Origin: Halorubrum salinarum
Lineage (GTDB): Archaea > Halobacteriota > Halobacteria > Halobacteriales > Haloferacaceae
Assembly: GCF_013267195.1 (NCBI RefSeq)
Contig: NZ_CP053941.1
Coordinates: forward strand, 682,001 to 746,000
Reading direction: 5' to 3'
DNA: 64,000 nt
The notes beneath the pieces are model-generated. The model saw only the letters and a list, made by a program, of their open reading frames with translations. It ran no database searches and had not been told where the DNA came from. Shown here piece by piece: positions 43,673-51,803 of this stretch. Within the stretch, counting starts at the first letter, position 1. The number at the start of each line of letters is the position of its first letter. The translations under genes were made by a program, and so were the position numbers.

Positions 43673-44908
43673 ATGGAAATCCGGTATGCCCTCCTCGCTG
43701 TTTTTTTATGTATGGTTCTCGCGGTCGGAACGCTTGGTGTTGCTGGTCAGTCACCCGCTGAGTTCTCATTAGAGTCTGAGTCAACAGTCGCTACCCCCCC
43801 ACAAACAATTTCAAATCAACTCACCGACGGTGAACTCACAGTTCGACAGACCGCGGTGGTTGAGCCCGATGCGGCACTCACGGGTACAGCTACCGTTCCA
43901 GACCCAGATAATCAAACGTACGTTATCCAGTTGGTTAATTCAGACCAACAAATTATCGATGATACCACGACCGATGAGGCTGAAACCTCATATGAGTTTG
44001 ATGCTGGTCCGGAGTCCCCAGGCAGCTATGCGGTCAGTATCTGGGATCCGAACGAACAACTTGTTAAGTCGGTGTTACCGGTCGTCATCGCCTCACACGA
44101 TGTGTCCTCGATACAGATCAACAGTTCCACCCCATCAAATGCCGATGTGGCACCATCTGAGACCGTCCCCGTAGCCGTATCGCTTACCACACTGGAAGCA
44201 ACGACAGTTGAGAGGGTTAACCTGACTGTCTGGAATGACGATGAGGAGCTCTCAACCACCCTCGAGAACACTACGACAAACGAATACGAGGGCACGCTTC
44301 CCTCACTTGATGAGGGTGAGTATCAGGTCCAAGTACGTGTTCGTGGTGGAGAGACGGTGGATGGACGCCCGTCACTCATCGGATTGAGTAACGCACACTC
44401 GCTGACCGTGTCTTCGACACAGGAGTCTGACGGCGACAGTACAGATACGGGGTCATCAGGTGACGATAGTGGAGACAGTGGCAGTCCCGGTGGGTCGACA
44501 GGTGGTGAGGACGGCACAGACGACTCCAACAGTACTGACGGCTCCAACGGCACAGACGACTCCAACAGTACTGACGGCTCCAACGGCACAGACGACTCCA
44601 ACAGTACTGATAGCTCCAACGGCACAGACGACTCCAACAGTACTGATAGCTCCAACGGCACAGACGACTCCGACAGCACAGATGGAGACTCAACCAACAC
44701 AAACGGGACAGACACGGGAGCAAACGATTCTGGGTCTGGTAGCTCCTCGGACGCAACTGGAAATGGCAGTGACGAAACTATCACACCGAACGATGGATCC
44801 GTGTCATCAGGAGAGACTGATGAGAGTACGCCACTGTACGCCGTCCAAGTGCTGTTATTGACTGTTGTATGTGGTGGTGGGCTTCGCCGATTCAGACGAG
44901 CCAACTAA
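43673..44908 (+). CDS. surface protein with Asn/Ser/Asp-rich repeat stalk
   Basis: The 411-residue product has a signal peptide (MEIRYALLAVFLCMVLAVGTLG VAGQ), an extracellular Ig-like region (residues about 45-245, VNLTVWNDDEEL) and a stalk of four exact 12-residue repeats (DDSNSTDGSNGT or DDSNSTDSSNGT, about 283-330). An acidic and serine-rich stretch and a C-terminal hydrophobic helix (about 387-405) with RRFRRAN follow. NxT/S sites are numerous, so heavy glycosylation is likely. It is divergent from the large glycoprotein gene. No enzyme domain. Confidence 0.78.
   Translation: MEIRYALLAVFLCMVLAVGTLGVAGQSPAEFSLESESTVATPPQTISNQLTDGELTVRQTAVVEPDAALTGTATVPDPDNQTYVIQLVNSDQQIIDDTTTDEAETSYEFDAGPESPGSYAVSIWDPNEQLVKSVLPVVIASHDVSSIQINSSTPSNADVAPSETVPVAVSLTTLEATTVERVNLTVWNDDEELSTTLENTTTNEYEGTLPSLDEGEYQVQVRVRGGETVDGRPSLIGLSNAHSLTVSSTQESDGDSTDTGSSGDDSGDSGSPGGSTGGEDGTDDSNSTDGSNGTDDSNSTDGSNGTDDSNSTDSSNGTDDSNSTDSSNGTDDSDSTDGDSTNTNGTDTGANDSGSGSSSDATGNGSDETITPNDGSVSSGETDESTPLYAVQVLLLTVVCGGGLRRFRRAN
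44519..44680 (+). repeat. four and a half tandem 36-bp coding repeats
   Basis: The unit GACGACTCCAACAGTACTGA continues to 36 bp and codes for 12 residues. Four full copies start at 44519, 44555, 44591 and 44627, followed by a partial copy. Copies 3 and 4 differ from 1 and 2 by one codon (AGC instead of GGC). The repeat sits inside a surface-protein stalk and is not a CRISPR: there are no spacers. Confidence 0.9.
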
Positions 44909-44967
44909 AATCAGAGATACGAAGAGAATTAACCGAACACTACACATATCCGGATCGTACTGAATCA

Positions 44968-45243
44968 ATGGCACTCGAAAAACGGCGGCGGTTTGTGTAC
45001 GCACTCGTTGCGTGGATGGTGAGTGTAATTCTTCTATTGGCCGCCCTCAACGCCTTAGAACTAGAGTTATTTTTTGTTGTGTCCCTCATTGGCCTACTCG
45101 TGGTCGTTGAGCTTACTGCCCCGTTCAATGTCACACCGCAGTGGCGGCGACGACTCCTTCCAGTGATCCTCGCGGGCCTTGCGGGGTTCAGCTATATTGT
45201 CATCCGCCGCATTATCGAAATTCTCCCAGAGGGGACCTTCTAA
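44968..45243 (+). CDS. small membrane protein in the MoxR/DUF58 gene cluster
   Basis: The 91-residue product from the ATG at 44968 has basic start residues (MALEKRRRFVY) and three hydrophobic segments (about 10-28, 33-50 and 63-82). It ends immediately before the DUF4350 gene (45244), so the two are probably cotranscribed. It reads like the small hydrophobic protein often present beside DUF4350/MoxR genes in haloarchaea; function unknown. Confidence 0.7.
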   Translation: MALEKRRRFVYALVAWMVSVILLLAALNALELELFFVVSLIGLLVVVELTAPFNVTPQWRRRLLPVILAGLAGFSYIVIRRIIEILPEGTF

Positions 45244-46353
45244 ATGCGAACGCCACCACTGCCACGACTCGTATTGTATGTCCTCATCGGACTCCTCGCA
45301 GGTGTGCTTATTTTTGCCGCGAGCACCTCGACGGCCTCGTTTGGGGCGTACAACTCCCAGTGGGACGGGACAAGTGAGTTCCGGACGCTCATTGAGGAGC
45401 GCCCAGACAGCCGGATCGTCTTCGAGACAACACCATACGAAACAGCGAATGCGACAAACACCGTTGCGATCATTCTGGCGCCCACAGAGCCGTATTCAGC
45501 CACTGAATCACAACGTATCCGAAATTTCGTTGAGCGAGGTGGAACCGTTGTCATTGCTGATGACTTCGGCCCACACAGCAACCCACTCCTTGCGTCGATC
45601 GGCGCAGACGCACGCTTCAGCCGACTCCAACTCCGGGATGAACGAGAGTATTACCGTGGGCCGTCACTCCCGCTCGCACCGAATGTGACAGCAGCGCCGT
45701 ACACCCAGAATGTCTCACAACTCACGCTCAATGGAGCTACTGCGGTTGAGCCGGGGAATGCCACTCCGGTTGTGACAAGTTCTGAGCTTGCCTATCTGGA
45801 TCGGAATGGGACAGGGAGCCTCTCGGCTGGCGATGAACTCGGTGCGTATCCTGTTGTCGCATCCGAGTCAATCGAAGGAGGCCAGGTCATTACTATCAGC
45901 GACCCCAGTATCTTCATCAATTCGATGTTGACACAGCCCGATAACCATGTCTTTGCGACACAACTCATCGACACCCACGAACGAGCGATTCTTGATTATT
46001 CACACGCAGGCGCGCAACCGCCGCTTGCGCGCGCGCTGGTACTACTTCGGACATCACCGCTTCTCCAAGTTGGTGGGGGCCTCGGGACACTCGGTGTGTG
46101 GCTGCTGATATGGCGCCGTGTCCGTGGAGGTACAGTCGGCAGCGCTGTGGAGACGCTGCTACCAGTGCGTGTGCTGTCACTCCTACCGCGGTGGGTCTGG
46201 GACCGCTCCAAGAGCGGACAATCGGTTGACCTTGACGCAGACGCGCTCCGATCAGAGCTGAATGAGAAGTACCCTGATCTCGATGAGCCGCAGCTTCAAC
46301 AGGTGATGACAGCTGTTTTATCTGAGCGGTCACGAGACGAACACGATGAGTAG
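45244..46353 (+). CDS. DUF4350 domain membrane protein
   Basis: The 369-residue protein has an N-terminal membrane segment (residues about 9-29), an extracellular glutamine-amidotransferase-like DUF4350 domain (about 40-245; TNTVAIILAPTEPYS, NFVERGGTVVIADDFG) and a second membrane segment (about 270-290). The cytosolic tail ends in a charged region. It starts directly after the small membrane gene and overlaps the MoxR gene by eight bases, so it belongs to one operon. DUF4350 proteins accompany MoxR ATPases and DUF58 proteins in many prokaryotes; the activity is unknown. Confidence 0.85.
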   Translation: MRTPPLPRLVLYVLIGLLAGVLIFAASTSTASFGAYNSQWDGTSEFRTLIEERPDSRIVFETTPYETANATNTVAIILAPTEPYSATESQRIRNFVERGGTVVIADDFGPHSNPLLASIGADARFSRLQLRDEREYYRGPSLPLAPNVTAAPYTQNVSQLTLNGATAVEPGNATPVVTSSELAYLDRNGTGSLSAGDELGAYPVVASESIEGGQVITISDPSIFINSMLTQPDNHVFATQLIDTHERAILDYSHAGAQPPLARALVLLRTSPLLQVGGGLGTLGVWLLIWRRVRGGTVGSAVETLLPVRVLSLLPRWVWDRSKSGQSVDLDADALRSELNEKYPDLDEPQLQQVMTAVLSERSRDEHDE

Positions 46354-47335
46354 CCCCGAGGCGCTGTACGAAACGCTCCGTGAGGCAGTTGGTGATGTTA
46401 TCGTCGGCAATGAGGAGGTGCTTGAAGGCCTGACAATTGCGCTACTTACTGATGGCCATCTTCTCTTGGAGGGTGTTCCAGGCGTCGCAAAGACAACGAT
46501 TGCTAACGCCTTCGCACGGGCATCTGGACTCTCGTATAGCCGGATTCAGATGACGCCCGATATGGTGCCCGCTGACGTCGTCGGAACGAACGTCTACCAG
46601 CAGGCGACTGGCGAATTCCAGCTCAAAAAGGGGCCCGTCTTTGCAAATCTGGTTGTAGCCGACGAGATCAACCGGGCCACGCCAAAGACACAGAGTGCGC
46701 TGCTTGAAGCGATGGAGGAGTCAACGGTCACCATCGACGGCGACACCCTCGATCTGCCGGCGCCGTTCATGGTGATTGCGACGCAGAACCCAATTGAGAT
46801 GGAGGGGGTCTTCGAACTTCCAGAGGCCCAACGTGACCGCTTCCAGCTGAAATACACGGTTGAGATTCCTGACCGGGCTGGAGAGCGCAAAGTACTCGAT
46901 CGGTTTGATACGGCGCCCGGTCTTGGTCCGTCAGCGGTTGAACAGGTCATCGAACCGGAGACACTCCAGCACGCGAGCGATGCTGTCAGTGAGGTCTACA
47001 TTGCTGAGCCGGTCAAAGAGTACATTCTGGATCTCGTGGCGGCCACACGGGCGTCACCGATGTTACAACACGGCGGATCCCCGCGGGCAACGCTCGCCTT
47101 CTTGAGCGCTGGCAAGGCTCGGGCTGCGATTCAGGGGCGTGAGTACGTGATTCCAGACGATATCAAATCACTCGCCGCACCTGTGCTCAAGCACCGTGTG
47201 ATCCGCACAACTGATGCTGAACTCGCTGACGAATCTGTGTCTGCGATTATTGACGAGATACTTGCCGATGTGACGCCGCCAAGCGCCGACACGACGTTTG
47301 CTGAGACAGACGAGCAGGCAGTCGCTAGCGAATGA
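46346..47335 (+). CDS. MoxR-type AAA ATPase
   Basis: The 329-residue AAA ATPase has Walker A LEGVPGVAKTTIANAF (residues about 45-60), Walker B FANLVVADEINRATPKTQSALLEAM (about 96-121), a sensor with IATQNPIEMEGVFELPEAQRDRF and a C-terminal lid domain. MoxR proteins act as chaperones that assemble or activate VWA- or DUF58-containing partners. DUF58, DUF4350 and DUF4129-type genes surround it. The start overlaps the end of DUF4350. Confidence 0.95.
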   Translation: MSSPEALYETLREAVGDVIVGNEEVLEGLTIALLTDGHLLLEGVPGVAKTTIANAFARASGLSYSRIQMTPDMVPADVVGTNVYQQATGEFQLKKGPVFANLVVADEINRATPKTQSALLEAMEESTVTIDGDTLDLPAPFMVIATQNPIEMEGVFELPEAQRDRFQLKYTVEIPDRAGERKVLDRFDTAPGLGPSAVEQVIEPETLQHASDAVSEVYIAEPVKEYILDLVAATRASPMLQHGGSPRATLAFLSAGKARAAIQGREYVIPDDIKSLAAPVLKHRVIRTTDAELADESVSAIIDEILADVTPPSADTTFAETDEQAVASE

Positions 47336-47381
47336 GACGCGATCTCAGCTGACGAAAATAGGTGCCAGTGGCACCCGCTAG

Positions 47382-48257
47382 TTAAGTTGTGTCTTCGTCG
47401 CGACCATATCGACAGGTCACCGTAAGCGGATCATCCGCCGTGACCGTAACCTCAACAGGTTCAGCGAGAGCTTCAACGAGACTGACGGCAAGAAATGAGG
47501 AAATGGGGTGATCAACAGCTGTCGGGTCACCTAACCCGGCACCACTGATCTCAAACGTGATGCGCTGGGTGTCGGTATCGACTGCCGACTCAGCGCTATC
47601 AGCGAGTTCAAACACCTCAACCAACGCATCAGCAATAACTGGCGCAGCCGACTGTGGGCGGGGGCCAAGCGACTGATCGATTGTATCTGAAAACTCCTCG
47701 AACAGGGGCACCCCCGTCGGATGAAACGCAACGCCACCTGTCGTGGGGTCTTCAGGCACGACAAACAAATCGAGATCGGTCGCTAATCCGGGGAGCGGCG
47801 CATCTGCGTCTCGCGGGACAAACAGCCGGACCGCCTCTCCCGGGATGTACACTGGCTCCCCCCGCAGCCCTAACTCATCAATCGTTGCTTCACGGTCGGC
47901 ACGAACCGCCTCAAAAATTTGCCCACCAATCTGCGCTGAGATGAAGCGCTCGGGGGTGATGAAGTACGTAAGCACGCCGGCAAAGACGCCTGTGCCACCA
48001 AGTGCGAACAGGACGGTGCGAGCGTCAGTAAACACAACACCGCCAGCAATAGCAACTAACCCAACAAGTAAGAGACTCACTGCGGTTCGGCGGTACGTGG
48101 TCTGGCGGGCGCGAGCATACTCCTCGCGGAGCTGTCTGTTTTTAGCTTCAAGCACCGCCACGCGGGTCTGGAGTGGTTCTGACGTGTCGGCTGTGGACGC
48201 CGACTCATCAGATACCGGTGAGTGTTCAGACTCGGTGCCGCCAGAGTGAGCCATCAC
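47382..48257 (-). CDS. haloarchaeal coiled-coil membrane protein of unknown function
   Basis: The 291-residue protein has a coiled coil (residues about 28-55, VLEAKNRQLREEYARARQT), two membrane segments (about 57-77 and 82-102) and a large C-terminal domain that starts ITPERFISAQIGGQIFEAVR and contains VPRDADAPLPGLATDLDLFVVPED. It is in the MoxR/DUF58 cluster, convergent with MoxR. I recognise no enzymatic motif. The second ATG (48254) could also be the start. Confidence 0.7.
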   Translation of the reverse strand: MMAHSGGTESEHSPVSDESASTADTSEPLQTRVAVLEAKNRQLREEYARARQTTYRRTAVSLLLVGLVAIAGGVVFTDARTVLFALGGTGVFAGVLTYFITPERFISAQIGGQIFEAVRADREATIDELGLRGEPVYIPGEAVRLFVPRDADAPLPGLATDLDLFVVPEDPTTGGVAFHPTGVPLFEEFSDTIDQSLGPRPQSAAPVIADALVEVFELADSAESAVDTDTQRITFEISGAGLGDPTAVDHPISSFLAVSLVEALAEPVEVTVTADDPLTVTCRYGRDEDTT

Positions 48258-48285
48258 GGTGTCCTCCGATTCATGTCTGTATCAA

Positions 48286-48807
48286 TCATCCTTGTGTTTT
48301 CAGGTTTGACTCGTCTGCTGGCTCGGCGGGAGTAACAAGATTGAGACGGACGAGCGTGACTCGATACGTGACGTATATGCCAGCCCCGACAGCGAGGGTG
48401 ATTAGCCCGCCTGTAACGAACACCCCTTGGTCATGTATACCCACCACAAGTGCTAGAAGGGCAGCCCAGCTACTGCCAGTTACGACCAACGTAACTGTAT
48501 CAGACGGCGACCGGGCAGGCTCTGTCAGGACGGCGAGAAGGCCAAGCTGGGCGACGCCCGCGAGCGGCGAGATACTACTCAGGACAGGGACAAGCGCGAC
48601 TTGCCCGAGCACGAACGCGAACGGTGCGGATCGCACGACCCCCGCAGCGCCGAGGACCGCCAGTGAGACAATAGGTAGCGACGCTGATGCGCTCACTAGC
48701 GCGACCGCAACGAGGCTGAGCCCAAGTACGCTGCCCCAGCCACGGGCCCGCAGATCAAAGGAGGCAGGGTCGTCTGGATTGGGTAGCTCCGGTGTGTGCT
48801 CTGTCAT
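48286..48807 (-). CDS. small multi-pass membrane protein (possibly DUF7519-type)
   Basis: The 173-residue protein has four or five hydrophobic segments between residues about 25 and 155 (SVLGLSLVAVALVSASASL, ALLALVVGIHD, GLITLAVGAGIYVTYRVTLV). It overlaps the upstream DUF58 gene by four bases, so it is translated from the same transcript. Proteins of this size and shape are usual members of haloarchaeal DUF58/MoxR clusters; the DUF name is a recollection, not a search result. Confidence 0.65.
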   Translation of the reverse strand: MTEHTPELPNPDDPASFDLRARGWGSVLGLSLVAVALVSASASLPIVSLAVLGAAGVVRSAPFAFVLGQVALVPVLSSISPLAGVAQLGLLAVLTEPARSPSDTVTLVVTGSSWAALLALVVGIHDQGVFVTGGLITLAVGAGIYVTYRVTLVRLNLVTPAEPADESNLKTQG

Positions 48808-50231
48808 TGTGTGGTGATTGCTGCTGCTTGTCGGTGCGCAAGGACCTGCTGGATACGTGAGGAGGGTGCCACCTCAAACGCACTGACCCGAGGATGCCGC
48901 TCGAGGTCACGCCGGACCTCTTCGAACTCGCGATACCGCTCATACAGCGCGTCCAGATCGGAGAGTGCTGGCGGCTCGAACAGACAGTGCGGTGTAATAA
49001 ATACCAAAATCCGACTGTCACCGTGGATAGCTGTTTTGACTGCCTCTTGGAGTTTTACCGGATCCTTATCGCTGGTGACGATCACAATGAGTCCTTCACC
49101 CCCGCCGTTTGCGTGTACTTGACGAACAGTACTCACAAGCGGGTCAGCCCTGAAGCGCTGGACGTACTGTGTTTGATCCCCGACGTATGCGCCGAGGACG
49201 GTCCCAAAGCGGCTCGTATCGCCGTCAAGCCGGGTGGCAAGCCGGCGTGCTTGGGGTGCCGACCGGGTTCCCTCTGTACTCGTCTCGGCGGTTAGCTGGA
49301 GAGAATACAGTGCTGACTCAATCCGGGAGTACGTCTGTGGCGTTGTCCCCGCTGTGATCTGTGTTGTAATCCCTTGTGAACCAACCGCACGGAACCCAAG
49401 TGGGTCACCGTGTTCTGCGGCCGTCTGTGCGATCCCACCAGCCACTTCACGCGCGTATTCGAGCATCGTCCCGCCATCGGTTCCAGCAGCCATTCGATTG
49501 CGATGGTCGACAATGAGAAGCGTCCGCCGATCGGTTTCTCCCTCCGTTTCACGGACATACGTTTCTCCAAGGCGAGCCGTCGCGTTCCAGTCAATCTGTT
49601 GGACGTCGTCGCCCGGCACATACTCACGCAGCTCCCGGGTTGTCACGCCCGGCCCGGGACGATCTGAGCGGTGTTGACCATACGCGCTTTGGACGCCGGT
49701 TCCGCCTTGGCCGACATGGAGCTCTGGCGTGTGGGGTTGAGCGGTGAGCGTGGGGGTCTCCGTGTACGGGAGCGCCACCTTGTATAACTGGTAGCGGTCC
49801 CCGATCGAGATGGTTGCTGGTGGAAACTCAAACCGACCAACAACTGATGATGAAATCGTACAGGTTGTTGTCTGGGTTGTCTCTCCAGCCTGAAGCGCGA
49901 CAGACGGTGATTCAGTCTCAGCCGAGATGCCGGGTGGGAGTTCAGCGTCGATAACGATTGGTTCCTGTGCCGTCTCTGGGGGACGGGATACACGAAGCGT
50001 GAGCTCAGCCGCTGTGTCGACAAAGATCTCGGTGGTGGCAAGTGTGTACTCGATCGTGAGCTGGCGTTGCTGAGCAGCAAACGATTGGCTAGCGGTGATC
50101 GCTGCCCCAAGTAGCCACGCACCAAGGCCCGCTGCGGCAGCAAGAAACACAAGTTGGTCTGCGAGGACTCCGAGGCCGACTAGCAGCAGGCCGGCGCTCG
50201 CAAGCGTCCACCACTGCTCAGTGACCTCCAT
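48804..50231 (-). CDS. DUF58 domain protein
   Basis: The 475-residue product (ATG at 50231) begins with two membrane segments (residues about 8-26 and 30-48), then an Ig-like region with ELTLRVSRPPETAQEPIVID. The DUF58 domain (about 190-330) has TRELREYVPGDDVQQIDWNATARLGETYVRETEGE. It ends in a VWA-like or helical part (RTLLIVDHRNRMAAGTDGG). DUF58 proteins are partners of MoxR ATPases. Seven extra codons upstream are open but add nothing. It overlaps the small membrane gene at its 3' end. Confidence 0.88.
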   Translation of the reverse strand: MEVTEQWWTLASAGLLLVGLGVLADQLVFLAAAAGLGAWLLGAAITASQSFAAQQRQLTIEYTLATTEIFVDTAAELTLRVSRPPETAQEPIVIDAELPPGISAETESPSVALQAGETTQTTTCTISSSVVGRFEFPPATISIGDRYQLYKVALPYTETPTLTAQPHTPELHVGQGGTGVQSAYGQHRSDRPGPGVTTRELREYVPGDDVQQIDWNATARLGETYVRETEGETDRRTLLIVDHRNRMAAGTDGGTMLEYAREVAGGIAQTAAEHGDPLGFRAVGSQGITTQITAGTTPQTYSRIESALYSLQLTAETSTEGTRSAPQARRLATRLDGDTSRFGTVLGAYVGDQTQYVQRFRADPLVSTVRQVHANGGGEGLIVIVTSDKDPVKLQEAVKTAIHGDSRILVFITPHCLFEPPALSDLDALYERYREFEEVRRDLERHPRVSAFEVAPSSRIQQVLAHRQAAAITTQ

Positions 50232-50345
50232 TACCTCTCTCTCAGTGCGGGGCAAATTGAAACTTGGCTTCTCGACTCTCGTGGTGGGTGCCGCTCATGG
50301 GAGTGGCCATAAAGTTGAAACTCAAAGCTGTAGTCTAACTGAACT

Positions 50346-51713
50346 ATGACTGACGAGGATACGGAGTTGGCACAACAGTCACAGTGGGAACGATGGACCG
50401 ACGACAGTGGCCCCTTCTACCGCTCGTGTGCCGTCTGGCCGTTCGATCCGGGAAGCGAATCCACGACGTCAGGAAACCACGATCGACCAGCAGTACAGTT
50501 TACCACAGGCAGTACACGACAGCTGCTTCGGCACCTACCAACATTCTTGGGAGTCTCAATGGTACTGTATTTTGGTATTAATTTGGCCCGAAGTGTTGGA
50601 ACCGGAGAGGTTCAGCTTATGTTCCCACAGCTCACACCCCGCAGCGGTGCGGTTCTCGTGGGTGCGATTGGAGTTGGGTTGGTGTGGGCGTATCTCGTCT
50701 ACCGGCTGGTGACATCCGGGATACGTGGTTCTGGGATGTATCGGGGGGTGGTATTTTTCGCAACAGCGCTTCCACTGGTAGCTGGAACAGCCTACGCGGT
50801 CTACAGGGCAGTGACAGTGGATGGAAGCGGTGCTGACCCTGCGCTAACTGTTCAAGCCGGCTACTTTTTGTTTGTCTTGGTTGCCGGACACCTCGTCTAT
50901 GATGGATTGGCGCTCAAAACTGAGAATCTATTTACTCAACTGAAAGACAGCAGTATTGTCTCACAGCCCGCGTATGACGAGTTTTATGCCGAACTTACGA
51001 CCGTATTAGGTGATACGCTCACTGTTGGGCCGATAGCGATATCACGATCAGTGGCGTTTGCGCTCGTTGTTGCGTTGGGCCCACTACTGTTGCCAGTTAT
51101 TGTGAGCCCGTGGGCCGGATGGGGTGAGATTGCGTATGTGGTCTATGCCATTGTAACACTGTTTGTGATCGCGATGCTATATGACGTGTTTCTGTTGGTG
51201 TACAAATTTACGGACCTTCTCCAGCGAGATATCCTCACATATCAGCCATTCCATCCCGACGATCATGGTGGCTTTCGTGATTTCGGTCGGTTTGCAACTC
51301 GTGTCAACGTGATATTGGTGATCGCTGGAGGCTACGTTGCGTATCGGTTTTACGCTGAAGGGGTGCTTAATATTCCCGCGGATGGGATCGAGCCAACGCT
51401 GCTGGGCCTCACGTGGGTAGTGTTGTATATCGGCCCGATTGCCGCGTATGCCGCGTTAGCGTTGTTCTGGCTGTATCACTCGTTTTGGCGTCTTCATCAA
51501 AAAATGGAAGACGGACGCCAGAAGCGGATCGAAGAGCTCCAACGAGAGACAAAGGGGGACGACCAACAGCCACGACAAGACTTCGCTGACCTAGACGTGT
51601 CCGCTCCAGCGTGGGAATCGCTCCGAGATGCCCCAACATGGCCGATCAAACGACAAGGGCTGTTTGGCATCCTCGTAATGGATGCCGTGCCAATTGCCAT
51701 TACGTTTGTGTGA
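50346..51713 (+). CDS. multi-pass membrane protein of unknown function
   Basis: The 455-residue protein has a polar start (TDEDTELAQQSQWERW) and about nine membrane segments between residues 60 and 385. There is a charged helical tail (KMEDGRQKRIEELQRETKGDDQQPRQ, about 385-410) before a last short hydrophobic stretch. I recognise no family. It is divergent from DUF58 and next to the DUF4129-like gene, so it may belong to the same cell-surface cluster. The GC content is low here. Confidence 0.6.
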   Translation: MTDEDTELAQQSQWERWTDDSGPFYRSCAVWPFDPGSESTTSGNHDRPAVQFTTGSTRQLLRHLPTFLGVSMVLYFGINLARSVGTGEVQLMFPQLTPRSGAVLVGAIGVGLVWAYLVYRLVTSGIRGSGMYRGVVFFATALPLVAGTAYAVYRAVTVDGSGADPALTVQAGYFLFVLVAGHLVYDGLALKTENLFTQLKDSSIVSQPAYDEFYAELTTVLGDTLTVGPIAISRSVAFALVVALGPLLLPVIVSPWAGWGEIAYVVYAIVTLFVIAMLYDVFLLVYKFTDLLQRDILTYQPFHPDDHGGFRDFGRFATRVNVILVIAGGYVAYRFYAEGVLNIPADGIEPTLLGLTWVVLYIGPIAAYAALALFWLYHSFWRLHQKMEDGRQKRIEELQRETKGDDQQPRQDFADLDVSAPAWESLRDAPTWPIKRQGLFGILVMDAVPIAITFV

Positions 51714-51803
51714 TAACAACCGAGATCTGACCAGCAGCCGAACGGTTACGCTGTGAGCGTTCGTCGTCGCGCTTTTTAATATGGTCGCCATTAGAGGGCA
51801 ACT

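Noticed and set aside
44519-44680. Tandem 36-bp repeats as a possible CRISPR array
   Set aside because: No spacers between units, and the repeats stay in the coding frame of a surface protein.
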